A DNA stretch of 64,000 nt from Streptomyces endophytica (GTDB lineage Bacteria; Actinomycetota; Actinomycetes; Streptomycetales; Streptomycetaceae). The position numbers and the translations under genes were made by a program. The notes below the pieces were generated by a model. It searched no databases and was not told the DNA's origin. It worked only from the letters and a program-made list of their open reading frames with translations. Position 1 is the stretch's first letter; every line of letters begins with the position of its first letter. Location: NCBI RefSeq assembly GCF_026153355.1, contig NZ_CP110636.1:5766001-5830000 (forward strand), written 5' to 3'. Positions 8,613 to 16,503 of the stretch are shown here, piece after piece.

Positions 8613-9631
8613 CCGGCGCCGACCGGCCGGGCGACCGGCGCGCACGGCGGTCCCGCAAGGGCGAGGAACTCATGGTCCCGCGCGCCGAGTTCGCCTCCTA
8701 CTACGGCCGTCCGGTCATCAAGGCGCCCTCCTGGTCGGCCCGGGACATCGCCGGGTACTTCTTCCTCGGCGGCCTGGCGGGCGCCGGTTCGGTGCTCGCC
8801 GCGGGCGCCCAGCTGACCGGCCGGACCACGCTGGCGACCGGGATGAAGGTCACGTCGCTGGCGGCCGTCTCGCTGTCCGCCGCGGCGCTCGTCCACGACC
8901 TCGGCCGGCCCGCCCGGTTCGGCAACATGCTGCGCGTCATCAAGCCGACCTCGCCGATGAGCGTCGGTTCCTGGCTGCTCAGCGGCTACGGGCCGGCCGC
9001 CGGGGCGGCGGCGGTGTGCGCGGTCAGCGGGCGGCTGCCGCGGGCCGGCGCCGCCGCCACCGCGGCCGCCGCGGCGCTGGGGCCGGCCGTGGCCACGTAC
9101 ACCGCCGTGCTCGCGGCGGACACCGCGGTGCCGGCCTGGCACGGCGCGCACCGCGAACTGCCCTATCTCTTCGCGGCCTCCGCGACCGCCGCGGCGTCCG
9201 GCACGGCACTGGTGCTGGCGCCGCCCCGCGAGACCGCGCCGGTGCGCTGCGCCGCCGTCCTCGCCGCCGCTGCCGACGCGGCGGCGATGCGGGCGGCGAA
9301 GCGGCGGCTGGGGATGGTGGCGGAGACCTACCGGGAGGGCCGGGCCGGCCGGCTGCTGCGCGGGGCGGAGCTGCTGCTCGGTGCCGGCGCGGTGACCGCG
9401 GCGCTCGGCGCCCACCGCTCCCGGACGGCGGCCGTCGCCGCCGGACTGGCGCTGCTCGCCGGGTCGGCGTGCACCCGGTTCGGCGTCTTCGCCGCCGGGA
9501 TCGCCTCCGCGCAGGACCCGGCGTACACCGTCGTCCCGCAGCGCGCCGCGATGAACCCGTCCGGCGGACCGGGACCGGACCCGGCCACCGCCCGCCCGGA
9601 CGGCCGCACCGAACAGCAAGCGTCAGACTGA
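8609..9631 (+). CDS. NrfD/polysulfide-reductase-like membrane subunit
   Basis: A 340-residue integral membrane protein; ATG 8609 overlaps the ferredoxin gene stop. After a basic N-terminus it shows FFLGGLAGAGSVLAAGAQ, HDLGRPARFGNMLRV and PTSPMSVGSWLLSGYG, the hallmarks of NrfD/PsrC quinone-binding subunits, followed by further Ala-rich spans. It should anchor the dehydrogenase complex and pass electrons to menaquinone. Classical formate dehydrogenase-N uses a cytochrome b subunit here, so this is the NrfD-type arrangement. The polar C-terminal tail (about 35 residues) is not part of the conserved core. Confidence 0.88.
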   Translation: MTGADRPGDRRARRSRKGEELMVPRAEFASYYGRPVIKAPSWSARDIAGYFFLGGLAGAGSVLAAGAQLTGRTTLATGMKVTSLAAVSLSAAALVHDLGRPARFGNMLRVIKPTSPMSVGSWLLSGYGPAAGAAAVCAVSGRLPRAGAAATAAAAALGPAVATYTAVLAADTAVPAWHGAHRELPYLFAASATAAASGTALVLAPPRETAPVRCAAVLAAAADAAAMRAAKRRLGMVAETYREGRAGRLLRGAELLLGAGAVTAALGAHRSRTAAVAAGLALLAGSACTRFGVFAAGIASAQDPAYTVVPQRAAMNPSGGPGPDPATARPDGRTEQQASD

Positions 9632-9655
9632 CCGTCCTCGACCGCAGGAGTCCAC

Positions 9656-10969
9656 GTGACACGACGTCGCCCTCGGATCGTGATCGTCGGAGCCGGTTTC
9701 GCCGGCTACGAATGTGCCCGCACGCTCTCCCGGACGGCCAAGGGAGCCGCCGAGATCGTGCTGCTCAACCCCCATGACTACTTCCTCTACGTACCGCTGC
9801 TGCCGGAGGTGGCGGCCGGCATCCTGGAGCCGCGCCGGATCTCGGTGTCGCTGACCGGGACCCTGCCGGGCGTCCGGCTCGTCCTCGGGCAGGCCCACGG
9901 CATGGACCTGGACGCCCGCCGGGTGGCGTACACCGACCCGGAGGACCGGGAGGGCACGCTGGACTACGACCGGCTGGTGCTGACGGTCGGCAGCGTCAAC
10001 AAGCTGCTGCCCGTCCCCGGTGTCGCCGAGCACGCCCACGGCTTCCGCGGCATGCCCGAGGCGCTCTACCTGCGCGACCACATCACCCGCCAGTGCGAAC
10101 TGGCCGGGGCGGCCGAGGACCCGGGCGAACGGGCCGCCAGGACCACGTTCGTGGTCGTCGGGGCGGGCTACACCGGCACCGAAGTCGCCGCCCACGGCGT
10201 GCTGTTCACCGATGCGCTGGCCCGGCAGAACACCGGGCTGCGGGACGGGCCGCGGCCTCGCTGGCTGCTGCTGGACATCGCCGACCGGGTGCTGCCGGAG
10301 CTCGACGAGCGGCTCTCCCGCACCGCCGACCGGGTGCTGCGCGGCCGCGGGGTGGACGTCCGTACCGGCACGTCGGTCAAGGAGGCCACCTCGGACGGGG
10401 TGCTGCTGGACGACGGCGAGTTCATCGCCAGCCGCAGCCTGATCTGGTGCGTCGGCGTCCGCCCGGACCCGCTGGTGGCCTCGATGGGGCTGCCCACCGA
10501 CCGGGGGCGGCTGTGCGTCGACGCGTACCTGGGCGTGCCCGGCCATCCGGAGGTGTTCGCCTGCGGTGACGCCGCGGCCGTGCCGGACCTGACCCGGCCG
10601 GGCAAGGTGACGCCGATGACCGCCCAGCACGCCCAGCGGCAGGGCAAGGTCGCGGCCCGCAACGTCGCGGCGTCCTGCGGCCACGGCACCCGGCGCGCGT
10701 ACGAACACCACGACCTGGGGTTCATGGTCGACCTGGGCGGGGTCCAGGCCGCCGCGAACCCGCTGCACGTCCCGCTGTCCGGCCCGTTCGCCAGCGCCGT
10801 CACCCGCGGCTACCACCTGATGGCGATGCCCGGGAACCGGGTGCGGGTGGCCGCCGACTGGTTCCTGGACGCGGTGCTGCCCCGGCAGGGCGTCCAGCTC
10901 GGCCTGGTGCGGTCCTGGTCGGTGCCGCTGGACACCGAGACGCCGGAGGTGGCCCGGGTACCGCGCTAG
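9656..10969 (+). CDS. Type II NADH dehydrogenase (NDH-2) family flavoprotein
   Basis: A 437-residue protein starting at GTG 9656 behind GCAGGAG. It has two Rossmann dinucleotide sites: VIVGAGFAGYECA at residues 8-20 for FAD and VVVGAGYTGTEVAAHG near 165 for NADH. Other family marks are NPHDYFLYVPLLPEVAAG, VFACGDAAAVPD and MTAQHAQRQGK. Single-subunit enzymes of this type oxidise NADH and reduce menaquinone without pumping protons. The gene starts 24 bases after the NrfD gene, so it is probably in the same operon as the formate dehydrogenase-like complex. A sulfide:quinone reductase-like role is less likely. Confidence 0.85.
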   Translation: MTRRRPRIVIVGAGFAGYECARTLSRTAKGAAEIVLLNPHDYFLYVPLLPEVAAGILEPRRISVSLTGTLPGVRLVLGQAHGMDLDARRVAYTDPEDREGTLDYDRLVLTVGSVNKLLPVPGVAEHAHGFRGMPEALYLRDHITRQCELAGAAEDPGERAARTTFVVVGAGYTGTEVAAHGVLFTDALARQNTGLRDGPRPRWLLLDIADRVLPELDERLSRTADRVLRGRGVDVRTGTSVKEATSDGVLLDDGEFIASRSLIWCVGVRPDPLVASMGLPTDRGRLCVDAYLGVPGHPEVFACGDAAAVPDLTRPGKVTPMTAQHAQRQGKVAARNVAASCGHGTRRAYEHHDLGFMVDLGGVQAAANPLHVPLSGPFASAVTRGYHLMAMPGNRVRVAADWFLDAVLPRQGVQLGLVRSWSVPLDTETPEVARVPR

Positions 10970-11025
10970 CGGGTCCCGCCCGGATCCGGCGGCCTGGCCG
11001 CGCGGGGATGCGATCACCGCCGATC

Positions 11026-11095
11026 GGTCGTGCCATGGAGAGGACCAGGCCCCTGGCACGTCCGGTGCGGAGAGGTGCGATCCATGGCACGACCG
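11026..11095. repeat. 14-bp inverted repeat straddling the start of the ku remnant
   Basis: CGGTCGTGCCATGG (11025-11038) and CCATGGCACGACCG (11082-11095) are exact reverse complements separated by 43 bases. The right arm contains the ATG of the ku remnant, so a hairpin in the transcript would bury that start codon. It could be an old regulatory element or a trace of rearrangement. Confidence 0.65.
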
Positions 11096-11214
11096 GTGTG
11101 GAGCGGTTCGCTGACCTTCGGGCTGGTCACGCTGCCGGTACGGCTGACGCCGACGAGATTCCCGGCCGTTCGTCGATGAACCGGAGCGACCTCATCAAGG
11201 CCCGCTCCGCGTAG
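11084..11214 (+). pseudogene. ku: ku remnant: N- and C-terminal ends joined by an internal deletion
   Basis: From ATG 11084 the frame reads MARPVWSGSLTFGLVTLPVRL, which is the conserved start of bacterial Ku, then runs into TGA after 31 codons. From about 11145, in another frame, the sequence reads ADEIPGRSSMNRSDLIKARSA and stops at 11214; PGRSSMNR with the following Leu-Ile is typical of the SAP-like C-terminal end of actinobacterial Ku. Some 200-250 central codons of the beta-barrel and bridge are missing. Ku binds DNA ends and recruits LigD, so this copy cannot work. The RBS region (GGAGAGG) is still present. Another ku copy may exist elsewhere. Confidence 0.8.
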
Positions 11215-11255
11215 TGCCGGCGCTTGCCCGGGCAGGTGCCGGGTATCCGCCCGGA

Positions 11256-11570
11256 ATGGAGAAGCTGACCGTGGGAACCACGTATCCGTCCGCGCCCCTC
11301 GCCGCTCCGCACGGGACGAGCGGCGCCCTGCTCACGATCGTCGGGGTCCTCGTCGTCGCCGTGCTGCTCGCGGCGTTCGTCTGGGGCCGGCGCATCAGGC
11401 AGCGCGAGCCGGGCCCGCCCGACCCCGCGTCACATCCGCGGCTGCCGCACGGCGAGCCGGTGGGCGACGTCGTGGAGCGCCGCGAGCCCGATGAACTCCC
11501 CCGGACCGACCACCGGCGCCGGCCGCACGAGCTGAAGGGCAACGGCATCGAGTCCCGGCGCCGCGAGTAG
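11256..11570 (+). CDS. Small membrane protein, DUF6479-like
   Basis: A 104-residue protein if it starts at ATG 11256 (MEKLTVGTTYPS); an in-frame codon at 11214 is possible. One transmembrane helix (ALLTIVGVLVVAVLLAAFVWG, about residues 26-46) is followed by a charged, Pro/Arg-rich cytoplasmic tail with DVVERREPDELP and HELKGNGIESRRRE. This layout matches the Streptomyces DUF6479 family. There is no known function. The start choice is uncertain because the ribosome site is weak. Confidence 0.65.
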   Translation: MEKLTVGTTYPSAPLAAPHGTSGALLTIVGVLVVAVLLAAFVWGRRIRQREPGPPDPASHPRLPHGEPVGDVVERREPDELPRTDHRRRPHELKGNGIESRRRE

Positions 11571-11628
11571 GCACGCCCCGGCGCCCGATACGTGTCACCG
11601 GCCCGGCCGCTGTGAAGGAGGCGCACCC

Positions 11629-12294
11629 ATGACCTCGGACCGCAGAGCCGCCCTGTTCGACGTGGACGGCACGCTCGTCGACAGCACCTATCTGCACGCC
11701 GTCGCCTGGTGGGAGGCGTTCCGCCAGGCCGGCCACCGGGTGCCCACGGCCGCCATCCACCGCACCGTCGGCATGGGCGCCGACCACCTCATCGGCCATC
11801 TGCTGGGCCCGGACCGGGACCGCGGGGACGATGCCGCGATCAGCGCGGCGCACAAGACGCTCTTCGCCGCGTACTGGTCCCGGCTGGAGCCGCTGGACGG
11901 CGCCGCCGACCTGCTGCGGGCCTGTGCCCGGCGCGGCTGGACGGTGGTCCTCGCCAGTTCGGCGGGCGGCCGCGAACTGAGCGCCCTGCGGGCCGCGCTG
12001 GACGCCGAGGACGCACTCACCGCGGTCACCGGCGCGGACGACGTGGAGGCCAGCAAACCCTCCCCCGACCTCGTCGAACAGGCACTGGAGCGGGCCGGCA
12101 CCGAGCCCGGCCGGGCGGTCTTCGTCGGGGACACGGTCTGGGACATGAAGGCCGGCGCCCGGGCCGGGGTGCCCTGCGTGGGCGTGCTCAGCGGTGGCTA
12201 CTGCCGCAGCGAGCTGCTGGACGCCGGTGCGCGGGAGGTCTACGAAGGACCGGCCGAGCTGCTGGCACGGCTGGACTCGTCCCTGCTCACGTGA
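11629..12294 (+). CDS. HAD-superfamily hydrolase (beta-phosphoglucomutase/phosphatase type)
   Basis: A 221-residue cytoplasmic protein starting at ATG 11629 behind GAAGGAGG. HAD motif I is LFDVDGTLVDS with both catalytic aspartates, motif II is the Ser in VVLASSAGG, motif III the Lys in EASKPSPD, and motif IV is FVGDTVWDMKAG. The cap domain lies between motifs I and II. Such enzymes dephosphorylate small metabolites; the exact substrate is not predictable. It is a monocistronic-looking gene after the ku remnant. Confidence 0.88.
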   Translation: MTSDRRAALFDVDGTLVDSTYLHAVAWWEAFRQAGHRVPTAAIHRTVGMGADHLIGHLLGPDRDRGDDAAISAAHKTLFAAYWSRLEPLDGAADLLRACARRGWTVVLASSAGGRELSALRAALDAEDALTAVTGADDVEASKPSPDLVEQALERAGTEPGRAVFVGDTVWDMKAGARAGVPCVGVLSGGYCRSELLDAGAREVYEGPAELLARLDSSLLT

Positions 12295-12400
12295 CCGGAC
12301 CCGTCGCCGCGCGAGGGAAAGGGCCGGGCGGGTGAAATCGCCGGGCCGGCCGGCGGCATGGCGGTCCTGGCCCGTGGTGGCCCGTCGAGTATCCAGGAAC

Positions 12401-12769
12401 ATGTCCCTTCGTCATCCCGTGGACCGCGGCGGCAAGGAACGGGGGCGGTTCGCCGAACTGGCCGAAAGGGCCTCGCATTTCACCAGTTCCCCGCTCTTCT
12501 TCGTGCTCTGCCTCGTCCTGATCGCCCTGTTCCTCGCCGTTCACCTCGCCCATCTGTCATTGGCCTGGCAGCTGCTGGTGGGGGATTTCATGACCGCGGT
12601 GACCCTGCTTCTGCTCGCTCTGCTCAAGAACTCCGAGCTGCGGGCGGAACACGCGATCCAGCGGAAGCTCGACGCCCTGGCGGCCGCGCTGCTGGAGTCC
12701 CGGGAGGGCCGGGGCGGAAAAGCCGCGGAGGACCTCAGGAAGGCGATCCGTATGGAGGAGGAAACATGA
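12401..12769 (+). CDS. Low-affinity iron permease-like small membrane protein
   Basis: A 122-residue protein from ATG 12401 (MSLRHPVDRGG). A basic amphipathic start with FAELAERASHFTSSP precedes two transmembrane helices (FFVLCLVLIALFLAVHLA and DFMTAVTLLLLALLKNSE) and a C-terminal region with NSELRAEHAIQRKLDALAAAL and EDLRKAIRMEE. This is the layout of the pfam low-affinity iron permease family in bacteria, whose transport activity is mostly unproven. The stop overlaps ATG of a 17-codon frame (12766), hinting at coupled translation downstream. Confidence 0.75.
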   Translation: MSLRHPVDRGGKERGRFAELAERASHFTSSPLFFVLCLVLIALFLAVHLAHLSLAWQLLVGDFMTAVTLLLLALLKNSELRAEHAIQRKLDALAAALLESREGRGGKAAEDLRKAIRMEEET

Positions 12770-12819
12770 GCACGGACCTCGATATCAGCCCGGTCGCCCG
12801 GGCCCGGCGCGGCCGGTGA
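12766..12819 (+). CDS. Possible 17-residue coupled peptide
   Basis: ATG 12766 overlaps the stop of the upstream membrane-protein gene (ATGA), encodes MSTDLDISPVARARRGR, and its own stop overlaps the GTG start of the next gene at 12816 (GTGA). The double overlap suggests that it passes ribosomes from one gene to the next, and GGAGGA lies just before its start. Whether the peptide itself does anything is unknown. Confidence 0.35.
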   Translation: MSTDLDISPVARARRGR

Positions 12820-13841
12820 GCGCGGTCCAGGGGCGGCGGGCCGCGACCGGGGGGCCGCTGCCGCTCCCGGCGGCGCGGATCGTCGCTCCCGAGATCGACG
12901 GGCCCGAGGACGTGGTGGCCGACGCCGACGGCAACGTCCTGACGGGTGCCGCGGACGGCACGGTCTGGCGGGTGCGGCTGCCGGAGGTGGGAGCGGCCGA
13001 CCAGGCGGCACGGTCGGCCCGGGCGGAGGCCGTGGGGCACACCGGCGGCCGGCCGCTGGGTCTGCATCCGCTTCCCGGTGGTGAGCTGCTCGTCTGCGAC
13101 GCGTACCGCGGTCTGCTGCACCTCACGCCCCGGGACGGCACGGTCCGGGTGCTGGCCGACGAGGCGGACGGCGAGCCGCTGCGGTTCTGCAGCAATGTCA
13201 CCGCGGCGCCGGACGGCACGGTCTACTTCACCGTCTCCAGCCTCCGCTACGGACTGGACGAGTGGCCGGGCGACATCCTGGAGCACCTCGGGACCGGCCG
13301 GCTGCTGCGGCTACGGCCCGGCGGAACGCCCGAAGTGCTGCTGTCGGGGCTGCAGTTCGCCAACGGCGTGGCGCTGGCGCCGGACGGGTCGTTCCTCCTC
13401 GTGGCCGAGACCGGGGCCCGCCGGCTGCGCCGCTACTGGCTCACCGGACCGCGCGCCGGCCGCCCGGAGACCCTCGTCGCGGACCTGCCCGGGCACCCGG
13501 ACAACATCTCCCTCGCCGACGACGGCATCTTCTGGGTGGCCCTCGCCGGGCCGCGCCAGCCGGCCCTGGAGCTGGTGCACGCCCTCCCCCACCCGCTGCG
13601 GCGGGCGGCCTGGCGGGCGATGCGGCGGGTGCGTCCGTTCCCGCCGCCGCATCCGACCGTGCGGGTGCTGGGGATCCGCCCCGACGGCCACCCGGCGTGG
13701 GACCTGCGGGCCGCAAGGTCGCCGTACCGGATGGTCACCGCGGTCTGCCGTACGGGCAGCCGGCTGGTCCTGGCCAGCGTCGCCCAGCGCGGCGTGGCGG
13801 TGTGCGCGCTGCCCGGCGCGGAGTCCCTGACCGGGCACTGA
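12816..13841 (+). CDS. SMP-30/strictosidine synthase-like beta-propeller protein
   Basis: A 341-residue protein from GTG 12816. Propeller repeats are visible: GPEDVVADADGNVLTGAADG, LGLHPLPGGELLVCDAYRG, SNVTAAPDGTVYFTVSS, NGVALAPDGSFLLVAETGARRLRRYWL and PDNISLADDGIFWVALAGP. These are typical of SMP-30/gluconolactonase/LRE and strictosidine-synthase-like enzymes, which hydrolyse lactones or esters with a divalent metal. No signal peptide is seen. It is probably translated together with the preceding genes through the 17-codon frame. Substrate unknown. Confidence 0.8.
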   Translation: MSAVQGRRAATGGPLPLPAARIVAPEIDGPEDVVADADGNVLTGAADGTVWRVRLPEVGAADQAARSARAEAVGHTGGRPLGLHPLPGGELLVCDAYRGLLHLTPRDGTVRVLADEADGEPLRFCSNVTAAPDGTVYFTVSSLRYGLDEWPGDILEHLGTGRLLRLRPGGTPEVLLSGLQFANGVALAPDGSFLLVAETGARRLRRYWLTGPRAGRPETLVADLPGHPDNISLADDGIFWVALAGPRQPALELVHALPHPLRRAAWRAMRRVRPFPPPHPTVRVLGIRPDGHPAWDLRAARSPYRMVTAVCRTGSRLVLASVAQRGVAVCALPGAESLTGH

Positions 13842-13884
13842 GGCGGCCGCGCCGGCCCGCCGTCGGGGGCGGGCGCGAACCCGC

Positions 13885-14310
13885 CTACCGGACCCGTTCG
13901 GTCGTTTCCTCCTCCTCGTCGGGGAGTTTCACATCGCTCACCGCGATGTTGACCTCCACGACTTCGAGGCCGGTCATCCGCTCGATCGCGGCGATGACCT
14001 GTTCGCGGACCGCCCGGGCGACGTCCGGGATCACTTCGCCGTATTCGGCGATGATGTCCAGGTCGATGGCGGTCTGTTTCTCGCCGACCTCGACCCTGAC
14101 CCCGTGCGTGCCGCCCGATCCTCCGCCGGGCACCCGCTTGCGCAGCTCGCCCACGGACCGCGCGAGCCCGCTGCCCAGGGCGTGCACACCGACCACATCA
14201 CCGGCCGCCAGATAGGCGATCTTCGTCACCACGTTGTCGGCGATGGTCGTCCGCCCGAGGGTCCCGGCGTTCCGCGACCCGTGCTCGGTGACCTCGGTCA
14301 TCCCGCTCAC
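13885..14310 (-). CDS. Asp23/Gls24 family envelope stress protein
   Basis: A 141-residue protein from GTG 14310 (an ATG nine bases later is also possible). Residues 19-130 contain the Asp23 core: TIADNVVTKIAYLAAGDVVG, a Gly-rich turn, HGVRVEVGEKQTAIDLDIIAEYG and VIAAIERMTGLEVVEVNIAV. The C-terminus is acidic. Members are abundant cytoplasmic proteins linked to cell-envelope or alkaline stress; in Streptomyces several paralogs exist. It converges with the SMP-30-like gene, 43 bases apart. Confidence 0.88.
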   Translation of the reverse strand: MSGMTEVTEHGSRNAGTLGRTTIADNVVTKIAYLAAGDVVGVHALGSGLARSVGELRKRVPGGGSGGTHGVRVEVGEKQTAIDLDIIAEYGEVIPDVARAVREQVIAAIERMTGLEVVEVNIAVSDVKLPDEEEETTERVR

Positions 14311-14461
14311 CCCTCGCTCCGTCGCCTGTGCTTCGTGCCGTGTGCTCCGTACGGAAGAGGAGCGTCGGCCCTCTCTTCACGCTAGAGCCCGGCCGATGAG
14401 GCCGCCTCTCCTCCTTTGCCGACCCGGCAAACGGAATTGTCGGCCTGTGCGACGGACGCAG

Positions 14462-14493
14462 CGGCGGCCGCGTCCCACGGGACGCGGCCGCCG
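14462..14493 (-). terminator. Strong hairpin downstream of the phosphoesterase gene
   Basis: CGGCGGCCGCGTCCC (14462-14476) and GGGACGCGGCCGCCG (14479-14493) form a perfect 15-bp stem with a 2-base loop, 16 bases past the stop of the leftward phosphoesterase gene. There is no U-tract, which is normal for this type of genome. Confidence 0.75.
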
Positions 14494-14508
14494 GGGTGCG
14501 CTCCGGGG

Positions 14509-16347
14509 TCAGGCGGCCCCGTTGGTCCGGCGGCGGCGCAGCACCAGGACGGTGCCGGTCGCGCCGGCCGCCACCACCGCGGCGCCGATCGCGGCCGGCA
14601 GCACGGGGAAGGCGGAGTCGGTGGCCGCGGCGGTGTCCTGCACGGCCGGGCCCGGGTCGATGGTGGTCGCGATCGGGGCGACGTGCCGGATCGGGCCGAC
14701 GGACCTGACCGAGCCGTCCTTGTTGAGCAGCACCTGCTTCTTGTTGGGGTGCCGGAAGTCGAACATGCCCCGCAGGGAGCCGGCCCGGGTGTCGAAGGCG
14801 GCGTCGCCGATCCGGCCGGTGTGCCAGTTGTCCTCGATGAACTTGATGATCGAGGTCTGCTCGGTGCGGGTGTGGTCGATCTTGTTGACCTTGCTGTACG
14901 GCGAGACCACCAGGAGCGGCTGCCGGGTGCCGGGGCCGCAGCGGTCCGCGTAGCCGCCGGCGGCCGCGGGGCCCGCCTGGCAGGCCGGGCTGTCGGTGGG
15001 CTTGCCGTTGGAGCCGGTCGAGGTGTCCTTCGAGCCGTTGCGCGGCTTCGCGTAGGCGTGGTCGTACCAGCCGTCGGAGTCGTCGTAGGCGATGACGACC
15101 GCGGTGTCCTTCCACTGCGGCGACTGCTGGATGCGGTTGATCCGGTCGACGAGGAAGTGCTGTTCGTCGATCGGGTCGGAGTAGGCGGCGTGCGCGTCCT
15201 GGTATTCGGGGGCCTTGACGAAGCTGACCGCCGGCAGCTTGCCCGCCTTCAGCGCGGCGTCGAAGTCGGTCAGGTCGTAGTTGTGGTTGGCCGGTCCGGC
15301 GTGGCCGATCTCGTCGACGCTCTTGGGCGCCAGGTGGTGCGGGTTCGCGGTGGACCGGTAGTACTGGAACGGCGCGTGGTGCGGGCTGTAGTCGACGACC
15401 GAGGCGCCCCCGACGTTGGCGTGGGTGGTGCCGCCGCACTTCGCGTAGTGGCCGTCCTCGCCGTCCCACGCGGTGCTGGGCCGGAAGCCGCCCTGGAACC
15501 AGCCCCAGCTGACGTGCCGGGCGTTGAGCAGGTCGCCGATGTTGCGGCCCTGCATCGCGGCGACCGCGTTCTTGCCGGTGTGGTCCTTGTTGGAGCAGTC
15601 GTCGTAGGCCGGGTCGGGGTCGCTGATGATCGTGCCGACGCCGCGGGCGTCCGGCGAGTGCACGGCGTGCGGGTCGGGCTTGTCGGTCTGCCGCGGCTGC
15701 TCCGTGCCGGAGGCCGGGTCCATGGAGACGACGCCGTGCGTCTGCCCGGAGACCAGGTTGAGGGCGCCGGGGGTCGAGGGGCCGTAGGTGGAGCTGAAGG
15801 AGCGGTCGTTGAGGGCGTAGTGCTGGGCGTAGTTCCACAGCCCGGTGACGGTATTGCCGTCGTAGTAGTCCATCACCAGGCCGGGCTCGCCGAAGAGACC
15901 GCCGGAGCACTTGCCCGAGTCGGTGTTCTGGACGAACTGGTCGGCCTTGCCGCCGTTGTAGGCGTACTGCTCGGGCCCGTAGTCGTGGTTCTGGTCGCAG
16001 GTCATGGCCTGCTGCGGGGTGAGCCGCTTGGGCGCGTACTGGTTGGGGTTGTGCTCCAGCAGGCCGGCGGTGCGCAGGTTGTCGATGTCCCGGGGTGTGT
16101 GCGGGGACGGGGTGAAGCGGGTGCCGTCGGTGTTGGCGGCCTTGGGGTACGTCGCGAAGTAGTGGTCGAACGAGATGTTCTCGTCGAAGAGCACGACCAC
16201 GTGCTTGATGGGGGTGGAGGTACGGGAGGGAGTGGGCTGGTGCCCGGCGGCCCAGGTCGGCGCCGTGGTGCCCAGGACGCTGAGGGCCGCGGCGCCCGCG
16301 AGGGCCCCCAGGCTCCTTATCGCCGGTCGTCTTCCCCTGCTTGCCAT
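14509..16347 (-). CDS. Secreted, C-terminally anchored phosphoesterase (phospholipase C/acid phosphatase family)
   Basis: A 612-residue protein from ATG 16347. An N-terminal signal (RRPAIRSLGALAGAAALSVLG, then an AxA-like site near TWAAGH) directs export. The catalytic region starts with IKHVVVLFDENISFDHYF, the metal-binding motif of the PF04185 family, and continues with SFVKAPEYQD, DPIDEQHFLV and VVIAYDDSDGWYDH. The C-terminus has a transmembrane helix and RRRR tail, so the enzyme is probably held at the cell surface. It could release phosphate from phospholipids or phosphomonoesters. A 150-base gap separates it from efeB upstream. Confidence 0.85.
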   Translation of the reverse strand: MASRGRRPAIRSLGALAGAAALSVLGTTAPTWAAGHQPTPSRTSTPIKHVVVLFDENISFDHYFATYPKAANTDGTRFTPSPHTPRDIDNLRTAGLLEHNPNQYAPKRLTPQQAMTCDQNHDYGPEQYAYNGGKADQFVQNTDSGKCSGGLFGEPGLVMDYYDGNTVTGLWNYAQHYALNDRSFSSTYGPSTPGALNLVSGQTHGVVSMDPASGTEQPRQTDKPDPHAVHSPDARGVGTIISDPDPAYDDCSNKDHTGKNAVAAMQGRNIGDLLNARHVSWGWFQGGFRPSTAWDGEDGHYAKCGGTTHANVGGASVVDYSPHHAPFQYYRSTANPHHLAPKSVDEIGHAGPANHNYDLTDFDAALKAGKLPAVSFVKAPEYQDAHAAYSDPIDEQHFLVDRINRIQQSPQWKDTAVVIAYDDSDGWYDHAYAKPRNGSKDTSTGSNGKPTDSPACQAGPAAAGGYADRCGPGTRQPLLVVSPYSKVNKIDHTRTEQTSIIKFIEDNWHTGRIGDAAFDTRAGSLRGMFDFRHPNKKQVLLNKDGSVRSVGPIRHVAPIATTIDPGPAVQDTAAATDSAFPVLPAAIGAAVVAAGATGTVLVLRRRRTNGAA

Positions 16348-16503
16348 GCTCGTTCACCCTCCGGACGGGGACGTGGTCGTGCTGTACGCCCGGATGCTCG
16401 GCCGGGCGGGCAGCGGCTCGGCAGAGCCATGATGACGGGCGGGTGAACACTGCGTCAGGTAAGCCGGGCCAAAGCTTGACCGGGTGTTGACCCTTTCGGC
16501 GGG

